From the NCBI RefSeq assembly GCF_023101085.1, contig NZ_CP064703.1:4216001-4280000 (forward strand): DNA of 64,000 nucleotides, read 5' to 3'. Positions 57,974 to 64,000 of this stretch are shown here, piece after piece. The notes below the pieces were generated by a model. The model saw only the letters and a program-made list of their open reading frames with translations. It made no database searches and had not been told where the DNA came from. The DNA is from Bradyrhizobium sp. 170 (GTDB taxonomy: Bacteria; Pseudomonadota; Alphaproteobacteria; Rhizobiales; Xanthobacteraceae). The translations under genes were made by a program, and so were the position numbers. Position 1 is the stretch's first letter; every line of letters starts with the position of its first letter.

Positions 57974-58600
57974 CTAGATCCTGAGCGCAGCAAGCGTCCT
58001 TGCCACGTCATCCGTCGATGTCACGTGGATGGTACAAAGGCCGCGCGCCCGCGCACCTTCGATATTGGCGGCCGAGTCGTCGAAGAACAGGATCCGCGAC
58101 GCCGGCACGCCGATGGCTTTTACCACATGATCATAGGCTTCGGCGTCGGGTTTGCGCAAACCGATGCTCGAGGACAGGAAAATCTGCCGGAAATGGCTGA
58201 GCACGTCGGCATAGGCCTGAGAGAAATGCGCGACATGGGCCGGATTGGTGTTGGAAAAAGCATAAAGCGGCAGGCGTTGTGCTGCGCCGGCCAGCAGCGG
58301 CGCAATTCCCGGCATCTCGCCGGTGAAGATCGCGTTCCAGCCTTCCAGGAACTGCGCGTCGGTGAGGCCGATGCCGAGCGACTGGCGCAGGCTCGCAAAG
58401 AACGCCGCGTCGTCGATCCGGCCGATCTCGTGATGCTTGAAATTGTCGTTGACGACAAAACGCCTGGCGAGGTCGGCGGGCTCGCAGCCGGCGTGCCCTG
58501 CCCAGTTCGCCATCACCTGGTCGAAACTGATGTCGAGCACGACACGGCCGAGGTCGAACAACAACACGTCGACGGAGGAGGGCGCTGGCGGCAAATTCAT
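57974..58600 (-). CDS. HAD-family phosphatase (YihX-like)
   Basis: A 208-residue HAD subfamily IA hydrolase. Motif I is LLFDLGRVVLDIS, where the second Asp is replaced by Gly as in YihX-type FDLGNV enzymes. Motif II is YAFSNTN, motif III includes LRKPDAEAYDHV and motif IV FFDDSAANIEGA. YihX-like members hydrolyse sugar phosphates such as glucose 1-phosphate. It faces the glycosyltransferase gene, ending eight bases from it, and stands alone on its strand. Confidence 0.9.
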   Translation of the reverse strand: MNLPPAPSSVDVLLFDLGRVVLDISFDQVMANWAGHAGCEPADLARRFVVNDNFKHHEIGRIDDAAFFASLRQSLGIGLTDAQFLEGWNAIFTGEMPGIAPLLAGAAQRLPLYAFSNTNPAHVAHFSQAYADVLSHFRQIFLSSSIGLRKPDAEAYDHVVKAIGVPASRILFFDDSAANIEGARARGLCTIHVTSTDDVARTLAALRI

Positions 58601-58723
58601 GGCAATCGTTTACAAAACTGGTCAGGCATGGGCAACGGGCTGGACTGATTTCGGCCCGATCCGGCGCTTAAGCCGGTGCACGAGCTATGCTAAGGCTTGG
58701 GGCCTATTTCAGGGAGTAGTCGA

Positions 58724-59023
58724 ATGCAAGCCGTTGGGAGAATTCTGGGCGCCGTCGCCGTAATCGCGTTATTCGCTGGACCCGCTGCGGCCCAAAAAGG
58801 TCCTGCCAGATATGGCGAGGAGGACAAGCCCAAGACGCCTGCGGAAATCGCGGCCGAGAAGGACGCCGAGCGGGCCTATCGGAGGTCGCTCGGCAACATA
58901 CCGGAACAACAGAAGACGGACCCCTGGGGCACCGTGCGCAGCGACAGTGCGCCGCCGAAAGCGGCGGCCAAGGCGCCGCCGGCCAAGCCGAAGGCCAAAT
59001 CCGCCGAGGGCGCCGCAAAGTAA
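58724..59023 (+). CDS. small secreted Lys/Ala/Pro-rich protein
   Basis: A 99-residue protein with signal peptide MQAVGRILGAVAVIALFAGP ending near AAAQ. The mature part has a charged segment (EEDKPKTPAEIAAEKDAERA, YRRSLGNIPEQQKTDPWG) and a low-complexity Lys/Pro/Ala tail. GGGAG is eight bases before ATG 58724. Unknown function; I recall similar proteins in Bradyrhizobium. The gene precedes the oxidoreductase by 58 bases. Confidence 0.8.
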   Translation: MQAVGRILGAVAVIALFAGPAAAQKGPARYGEEDKPKTPAEIAAEKDAERAYRRSLGNIPEQQKTDPWGTVRSDSAPPKAAAKAPPAKPKAKSAEGAAK

Positions 59024-59081
59024 GAAGACACTTCCCGGCGTGATGCCGGGACAATGATGTCCGCAGGCGAGGAAACCACAG

Positions 59082-60245
59082 ATGACGGAAACGCTGCTGT
59101 TTTCCCCGATGACGATCCGCGGCGTTACGCTGAAGAACCGCATCGTGGTGCCGCCGATGCATCAATATTCGGCACAGAAAGGTTTTCCGACCGACTGGCA
59201 CCTGATGAATGCCGGCAAGTTCGCCGCCGGGGGCGCGGGCCTCGTCGTGGTGGAATCGACCAAGGTCGAGCGGCGCGGCTGCGGCACGGTCGGCGATCTC
59301 GGCATCTGGGACGACAAGTTCGTCGAGCCGCTGGGCCGCCTCGTCAAATTCATCAGGCAGCAGAATTCAGTCGCCGGCATTCAGCTCGGCCATTCCGGCC
59401 GCAAGGCGCGCGCGACAAGGCCGTGGGAGGGCGACCGTCCGCTTGAGCGGACGCCTGACATCGAAGATTGGGAGGCATGGCAGCCGGTGGCGCCGAGCGC
59501 GATTGCCCATAGCGAGAAATGGCCGGTGCCGAGGGCGCTGGAAACGCGCGAGGTGAAGGATCTGATCGAGGCCTGGGGGCAGGCCGCGCGGCGCGCCCAT
59601 GAAGCGGGTTTCGAGGTGCTGGAGCTGCACGGCGCGCACGGCTATCTCGTGCACGAGTTCCTTTCCGAACGCTCCAACCAGCGCAGCGACGAATATGGCG
59701 GCTCCGAAGCCAACCGCATGCGTTTCATCACGGAAATCGCGGAAGCCGTGCGCACGTACTGGCCCGACCACAAGCCGCTGTTCGTCCGCCTCTCGGTCGA
59801 GGACAATGCCGGATGGGGGCCGGAGCAGAGCGTGCGGCTGGCAAGGATCCTCAAAGCCAGGGGCGTCGACGTCATCGACTGTTCCTCCGGCGGCATCACC
59901 GAGATGGCGCCGATCCTGGGCAAGGAAATCAAATTTGGCTACCAGGTGCCGCTGTCGGAATACGTCAAGCGCCATGCCGACATCATGACGATGGCGGTCG
60001 GTCTCATCATCCATGGCGACCAGGCCGAGCAGATCCTGCGCGAGCGCCAGGCCGATTTGATCGCGGTGGGCCGCGAAATCCTCAACAATCCCAATTGGCC
60101 GATGGACGCCGCGCTCAAGCTCGGCGTGGAGGGCCCGTTCCGCAACGTTCCGCCGCAATTCGGCTACTGGCTGGGCACCCGCGCCAAGCGCGGTTTTGGA
60201 ACCCGGCCCTCCACCTGGCAAAACGGGCTGCAGGAAGCCGATTAG
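59082..60245 (+). CDS. Old Yellow Enzyme family NADH:flavin oxidoreductase
   Basis: A 387-residue FMN-dependent TIM-barrel enzyme that reduces activated C=C bonds with NAD(P)H (YqjM-like class). It starts FSPMTIRGVTLKNRIVVPPM; IQLGHSGRKARATRPW and LELHGAHGYLVHEFLS carry the substrate-binding His and FMN ligands. NQRSDEYGGSEANRMRF and the phosphate-binding end AVGREILNNPNWPMDAA are standard. The physiological substrate is unknown. Its TAG stop is shared with a dispersed repeat. Confidence 0.95.
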   Translation: MTETLLFSPMTIRGVTLKNRIVVPPMHQYSAQKGFPTDWHLMNAGKFAAGGAGLVVVESTKVERRGCGTVGDLGIWDDKFVEPLGRLVKFIRQQNSVAGIQLGHSGRKARATRPWEGDRPLERTPDIEDWEAWQPVAPSAIAHSEKWPVPRALETREVKDLIEAWGQAARRAHEAGFEVLELHGAHGYLVHEFLSERSNQRSDEYGGSEANRMRFITEIAEAVRTYWPDHKPLFVRLSVEDNAGWGPEQSVRLARILKARGVDVIDCSSGGITEMAPILGKEIKFGYQVPLSEYVKRHADIMTMAVGLIIHGDQAEQILRERQADLIAVGREILNNPNWPMDAALKLGVEGPFRNVPPQFGYWLGTRAKRGFGTRPSTWQNGLQEAD

Positions 60246-60310
60246 AGCGTTTTCGAGCGAAGTGGACACCGGTTCGCGTCAAGAAAACGCGTCAAAACAA
60301 GAGTCCAGAG
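60245..60310. repeat. dispersed repeat after the oxidoreductase gene
   Basis: Begins GAGCGTTTTCGAGCGAAGTG with the G of the stop codon, then CCGGTTCGCGTCAAGAAAACG and GTCAAAACAAGAGTCC. It is related to the element at 51088, with a similar relation to the upstream stop. Confidence 0.75.
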
Positions 60311-60462
60311 CCTCGGCTTTGCTGCCTCTTGATAAGGCCGTAGTGGTCCGGGCCGGCGTGCCTTGATCCGACCAAAAAGCCATTGTGAGTTGGTTGCGCC
60401 GGGACAGGGGCGCCGATTCACTGAAATCGCGGGCGTCCGTTAGCCAAGAGGGACGCCCCATA

Positions 60463-61797
60463 ATGCGCAGGAATTTTGCCTTTCTTCTCGGCACGGTTAC
60501 GGGTGCGTGTCTGACCGTTCTCGTGGTGGGACCGCAGGGGGCTAGTCTGGTGGCGGCGGCAAAGGCCGCGGCGCGTTCCGACGCTTACACCCAGCTCAAT
60601 TTGTTCGGCAACGTGTTCGAGCGGATCAAGACCAGCTACGTCGAGAAGCCCGACGATTCCAAGCTGATGGAAGGCGCCATCAACGGCATGATCTCTGCGC
60701 TCGATCCTCATTCGCGCTACATGAATGAGAAGGGCTGGAGCGACATGCAGGAGACCACCCATGGCGAGTTCGGCGGGCTCGGCATCGAGGTCACGATGGA
60801 AGACGGCCTCGTCAAGGTGGTCACGCCGATCGACGATACGCCCGCGGCCAAGGCCGGTATGCTGTCGGGCGACGTGATCACCCAGATCGACGACGAGGCG
60901 ATCCAGGGCATGACGCTGGAACAGGCGGTGAGCCGGATGAAGGGCCCCGCCAACAGCAAGATCCGGCTCAAGGTCGCGCGCAAGGGTTCCGCCGCGCCGA
61001 TCGATGTTGCCATCGTGCGCGAGATCATCCGGGTGCGGCCGGTCCGCCACAAGACCGACAGCGGCGACATCGGCTACATCAGGATCACCCGCTTTAACGA
61101 GCAGACCACCGATGGCCTGAAAAAGGCCATTGCCAGCATCGCCAAGGAAATCCCGGCCGACAAGCTCGCGGGCTATGTCGTCGATCTCCGCAACAATCCC
61201 GGCGGGTTGCTCGACCAGGCCGTTTCCGTGTCGAGCGCCTTCATGACAAGGGGCGAGGTGGTTTCGACGCGCGGCAGAACCTCGGAGGAAACCCAGCGCT
61301 TCACCGCGCGCGGCGGCGACATCACCAAGGGCAAGCCGCTGGTCGTGCTGATCAACGGCGGCTCGGCTTCCGCCTCCGAGATCGTGGCCGGCGCACTGCG
61401 CGACCACAAGCGCGCCACCCTGATCGGGACGCGTACCTTCGGCAAGGGCTCGGTGCAGACCATCATCCCGCTCGGATCAGGCAATGGCGCGCTGGCGCTG
61501 ACCACCGCGCGCTACTTCACCCCGTCGGGCCGCTCGATCCAGGCCCAGGGCATCGCCCCCGACATCGAGGTGCTGCAGGACGTGCCGGATGAACTCAAGA
61601 CCCGTTCTGAGCTGAAGGGCGAAGCCTCGATGCGCGGCCACCTCGCCGCCGACGGCGCCGAGCAGACCGGCTCGCAAGCCTGGGTCCCGCCGAACGAGAA
61701 GGACGACAAGGCGCTGAACGCGGCGTTCAACCTGCTGCGCGGCGTGACGGTGAACGCGAACGCGCCGGCGGCGGCGAAGCGGGCGGTGCCGAACTGA
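60463..61797 (+). CDS. ctpA: S41 carboxy-terminal processing protease
   Basis: A 444-residue periplasmic protease anchored or exported by an N-terminal hydrophobic segment (residues 5-24). The PDZ domain lies at about 105-180 (GIEVTMEDGLVKVVTPIDD), and the catalytic serine lies in NGGSASASEIVAGAL (about 299-312) with K328 in TRTFGKGSVQ as the base. The proline/Ala C-terminal part is short. CtpA enzymes trim periplasmic or membrane proteins and peptidoglycan hydrolases. AGAGGG lies before ATG 60463. The usual murein-peptidase and nudH neighbours are absent, so it could be a second copy. Confidence 0.94.
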   Translation: MRRNFAFLLGTVTGACLTVLVVGPQGASLVAAAKAAARSDAYTQLNLFGNVFERIKTSYVEKPDDSKLMEGAINGMISALDPHSRYMNEKGWSDMQETTHGEFGGLGIEVTMEDGLVKVVTPIDDTPAAKAGMLSGDVITQIDDEAIQGMTLEQAVSRMKGPANSKIRLKVARKGSAAPIDVAIVREIIRVRPVRHKTDSGDIGYIRITRFNEQTTDGLKKAIASIAKEIPADKLAGYVVDLRNNPGGLLDQAVSVSSAFMTRGEVVSTRGRTSEETQRFTARGGDITKGKPLVVLINGGSASASEIVAGALRDHKRATLIGTRTFGKGSVQTIIPLGSGNGALALTTARYFTPSGRSIQAQGIAPDIEVLQDVPDELKTRSELKGEASMRGHLAADGAEQTGSQAWVPPNEKDDKALNAAFNLLRGVTVNANAPAAAKRAVPN

Positions 61798-61850
61798 GAA
61801 CGTTACGCCGAGTGGATTGAGCCGGTGAAATTTGGGCTAGATGCCCGCCA

Positions 61851-61934
61851 CGTCATTGCGAGGAGCGAAGCGACGAAGCAATCCATCTATCCCCGTATTG
61901 AAGTATGGATTGCTTCGCTTCGCCCGCAATGACG
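61851..61934. repeat. palindromic dispersed repeat
   Basis: Left arm starts CGTCATTGCGAGGAGCGAAG and right arm ends CGCCCGCAATGACG; the inner parts GAAGCAATCCAT and ATGGATTGCTTC are complementary. It is a family I associate with many Alphaproteobacteria. Confidence 0.8.
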
Positions 61935-61969
61935 ATGCAGCCCTATCGCTGCACGTACCCTCATCATAC

Positions 61970-62060
61970 CCGCGAAGGCGGGTATCCAGTACGCCGCGGC
62001 CTCTCGGTCAATCGCTACCGTCTCTGGAATACTGGATCATCCGCTTTCGCGGATGATGAC
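61970..62060. repeat. second palindromic dispersed repeat
   Basis: CCCGCGAAGGCGGGTATCCAG on the left and ACTGGATCATCCGCTTTCGC on the right, ending GGATGATGAC. The arms are partly complementary (GTATCCAGTA with ATACTGGAT). It lies 36 bases after the previous element. Confidence 0.7.
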
Positions 62061-62274
62061 GATGGTGCGTGAGGCGCGATGGTCTATCCCCGCATCGCTG
62101 CGCTCATGCGGTCCGACAATCTCTGGCTCGGCAGCGAAACGGCGTCGTCAAGGCGCCTGCAGCGATCCGGATCAAGACCACCTTTTTTGAAACCTCATCC
62201 CCATCCAATCGTAGCTCCGGCGTGATCTTTCACGCGTCCGGTTCCCACTCCATGCGCGTTCGAACGGAGTAGCT

Positions 62275-63426
62275 ATGTCGAGAAAATGGCCGTTGCTGAT
62301 CCTGATCTTGTTCCTCTGTTCGAGTGGAACCCTGCAAGCAAATCCGCTCGATTCACCTGGCGTCGTTTATATCGATGGGCTGCCGTGCAACAGGGCGTGC
62401 CAGTCCTATATGGCCTGGTCCGATCAGGCATTGTCTGCGCGACACCGCGAGGAACGCGAGACCAGCGTCGTGGTCCCCGCCGAGGCCGAAATCGAAAGAG
62501 TTGAACACGCGGCCCGCCCACGCGTGGCAAGGCAGCCCGCACCGGTTCCCCGCCCGGCACCGCGCGCCGGCATCGCGGCGTCGAACGCCAAGACGTCGAA
62601 CGCCAAGAACATCAAGGCGCCGAACACCAGGAAGGCCGCGGCTCCCAATCCCGCATATCCAGCAATCCGGAAGGAAGTTCCGGCAGCGGCGGCGACAGCG
62701 ACTCAAGAAAAGGCCGTAGAAAAGCCCGTCGCAGGAACTCAGGAGCCGGAGCGTAAATTGCAAAGCTCCGACAGGCCGGAACCGGCGCAAGCAGCCTCCA
62801 TCGCCGCGCCGCAGCCCACAGAGGCCCCCAAGTCCGAGGTCAAGTCCGAGGCCGCCGCACCGCCGCCGGCCAAATCGGAGATTACCGTGCCACCTGCCAC
62901 GCTTGAGATCGCAGCGATACCTGCCGCGGCTGCCGCTGCTCCCGCTTTGGCGCCCCGCACAATTCAGCAGCAGGTCGTGGAAGCCACCGGAATGGCCGAT
63001 CGCGTCACGGCGATCACGGTGCAGCGGGAGCCGGCCGGCATATCTGATAATCCCGAGATAGAACCCATTGACGCCAACGATGCCGGCAAGACGGCATCCG
63101 GATCGACAGGCAAGTCAGACAATCTGGTGGCGCTTGTCCTGGCGCGTCCGGAGATCAATTCATTATCCGACCTGAACAACAAGAACATTGCGATCGAGGC
63201 GAAGCAATCCGCATCGAGCGGACGTGTCAGCGCCGCGTTCATGGCGGCAGGAGCAGCCGAAGTCCAGTTCAGCGAAGGACAGGCCGGCGCGATAGACCGC
63301 CTGATCAGCGGCGAAGTCCCGGCCGCGATTCTGACGCTGGCATCGCGCGAAGCAGCAGAGTGGTTTCCCGATATCGCGGGCTTCAGGACTTTTCGGATTC
63401 CGCTCGCAGAGAAGGCGCGACTCTAG
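62275..63426 (+). CDS. secreted protein with a periplasmic-binding-like C-terminal segment
   Basis: A 383-residue protein with a signal peptide (MSRKWPLLILILFLCSSGTL) and an N-terminal motif VVYIDGLPCNRACQSYMAWS. Residues about 75-280 are low-complexity Ala/Pro/Lys. The last 100 (NLVALVLARPEINSLSDLNN, SGEVPAAILTLASREAAEWF) resemble one lobe of a TAXI- or NMT1-type solute-binding protein. GGAG is six bases before ATG 62275. A single lobe could not bind a ligand in the usual way. Function unknown. Confidence 0.75.
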   Translation: MSRKWPLLILILFLCSSGTLQANPLDSPGVVYIDGLPCNRACQSYMAWSDQALSARHREERETSVVVPAEAEIERVEHAARPRVARQPAPVPRPAPRAGIAASNAKTSNAKNIKAPNTRKAAAPNPAYPAIRKEVPAAAATATQEKAVEKPVAGTQEPERKLQSSDRPEPAQAASIAAPQPTEAPKSEVKSEAAAPPPAKSEITVPPATLEIAAIPAAAAAAPALAPRTIQQQVVEATGMADRVTAITVQREPAGISDNPEIEPIDANDAGKTASGSTGKSDNLVALVLARPEINSLSDLNNKNIAIEAKQSASSGRVSAAFMAAGAAEVQFSEGQAGAIDRLISGEVPAAILTLASREAAEWFPDIAGFRTFRIPLAEKARL

Positions 63427-63443
63427 CGAGCGGAGCACGGATG

Positions 63444-63485
63444 AGCGACTTGTCCGCCGTAGCTCAAGGAGCGTAGTCGGAAGCG
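63444..63485. repeat. fragment of the GGGTGGGC dispersed repeat
   Basis: GAGCGACTTGTCCGCCGTAG then CTCAAGGAGCG; the complement of the interior of 43958-44075 matches this with a few changes. It is 18 bases after the 62275 gene stop. Confidence 0.65.
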
Positions 63486-63636
63486 ACATCCGGTTTATCC
63501 CCGCTACTTGCTTGATGCGTACCAAGGCGCGACGCATTAGCTAAAATGCACTGTCATCGCAATTCGATCTCGAAATGTCGATCGCCGCATCTACGACCGC
63601 CGACCTCGAAATCTAGACCAAGGACACGCAGTGCGG

Positions 63637-64000
63637 TCACATTTGTCGCTCGACGAGCATCTTTTTGATCTCCGCGATGGCCTTGGCGGGGTTGAGGTCT
63701 TTCGGGCAGACCTTGGCGCAATTCATGATGGTGTGGCAGCGGTAGAGCCGGAACGGGTCCTCAAGATTATCGAGCCGCTCGCCGCTCGCCTCGTCGCGGC
63801 TGTCCATGATCCAGCGGTGCGCTTGCAGCAGGGTGGCCGGCCCGAGGAAGCGCTCGCTGGTCCACCAATAGCTGGGACACCCGGTACTGCAGCAAGCGCA
63901 GAGAATGCATTCGTAGAGGCCGTCGAGCTTGGCGCGGTCGTTGGGCGATTGCTTCCATTCCTTTTCCGGCATCGGTGTGACGGTCTTGAGCCACGGCTCG
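63637..64000 (-). CDS. sdhB: succinate dehydrogenase iron-sulfur subunit, 5' end outside window
   Basis: Only the C-terminal 120 or so residues are present. The visible part has the [4Fe-4S] ligands in [12 protein letters not shown] and the [3Fe-4S] ligands in [17 protein letters not shown], the signatures of SdhB, plus [14 protein letters not shown]. SdhB carries electrons from SdhA to the membrane quinone site in complex II. The reading frame continues to the last base of the window, so the N-terminal [2Fe-2S] domain lies beyond. Confidence 0.96.
   Translation of the reverse strand, partial: EPWLKTVTPMPEKEWKQSPNDRAKLDGLYECILCACCSTGCPSYWWTSERFLGPATLLQAHRWIMDSRDEASGERLDNLEDPFRLYRCHTIMNCAKVCPKDLNPAKAIAEIKKMLVERQM

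Larger units (their letters stand above)
61798..62274. other. 477-base gap filled with dispersed repeats
   Basis: Two palindromic repeats (61851-61934 and 61970-62060) fill about half. The rest, 62061-62274, has no clear gene; GCGCGATGGTCTATCC and the following short frames lack ribosome sites. The promoter for the gene at 62275 should lie near its 3' end. Confidence 0.5.

Noticed and set aside
61841..62056. 71-codon frame in the repeat region
   Set aside because: Its product is a translation of two palindromic repeats (RFARNDD type), a frequent false gene.

Overview
The window reads as a high-GC alphaproteobacterial chromosome, most likely Bradyrhizobium or a close relative (Nitrobacteraceae). 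The evidence is the core gene order, several small secreted DUF3551-type proteins, a long C-terminal tail on ribosomal protein S2, and palindromic repeats of the kinds I associate with that group. No tRNA or rRNA gene, CRISPR array, insertion sequence or prophage was seen.

Layout. 1-6.5 kb: a copper-acquisition locus (TonB receptor missing its 5' end, sialidase-fold secreted protein, TlpA-like thioredoxin, PCu(A)C chaperone, YcnI protein, CopC-CopD fusion). 6.7-10.1 kb: proS, lolC, lolD. 10.1-12.6 kb: four DUF3551 genes on the minus strand, with the remnant of a tandem duplication, and a divergent outer-membrane beta-barrel gene. 12.7-16.9 kb: a zinc-ribbon protein, two LexA boxes with a 32-residue membrane peptide, and dnaE. 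17-22.5 kb: accessory genes (lipoprotein, decayed YafY-type regulator, GFA protein, CBS protein, YbaK-type deacylase, and a caspase-fold protein lacking both catalytic residues).

22.7-39.1 kb is the conserved translation, isoprenoid and envelope run rpsB-tsf-pyrH-frr-uppS-cdsA-dxr-rseP-bamA-lpxD-fabZ-lpxA-lpxI-lpxB. It makes S2, EF-Ts, UMP kinase, ribosome recycling factor, undecaprenyl diphosphate, CDP-diacylglycerol, DXP reductoisomerase, the site-2 protease, the outer-membrane insertase and the first steps of lipid A. Two secreted-protein genes sit between fabZ and lpxA. 39.2-43.9 kb: gltA and gltX on the minus strand and glnS diverging from gltX. 44-51.9 kb: accessory genes (SnoaL-like protein, saccharopine-dehydrogenase-like reductase, a type I glutamine synthetase without glnB, SPW membrane protein, comEC, two hypotheticals). 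52.1-54.3 kb: lexA with a LexA box in its own promoter, and moeA. 54.7-58 kb: a trimeric-autotransporter-like adhesin, a coupled secreted protein and a glycosyltransferase-like gene. 58-63.4 kb: HAD phosphatase, small secreted protein, Old Yellow Enzyme family oxidoreductase, S41 protease and a fusion-like secreted protein. The window ends inside sdhB.

The most interesting object is the LexA-box-controlled 32-residue membrane peptide at 13.1 kb. It has the layout expected of an SOS-induced division inhibitor. The same GTTC-N7-GTTC operator lies in front of lexA in this window, which supports the reading. Next are the catalytically dead caspase-fold protein, the copper locus with a Cys/His-bearing beta-propeller, the DUF3551 duplication, and dispersed palindromic repeats that begin at the stop codons of four unrelated genes.
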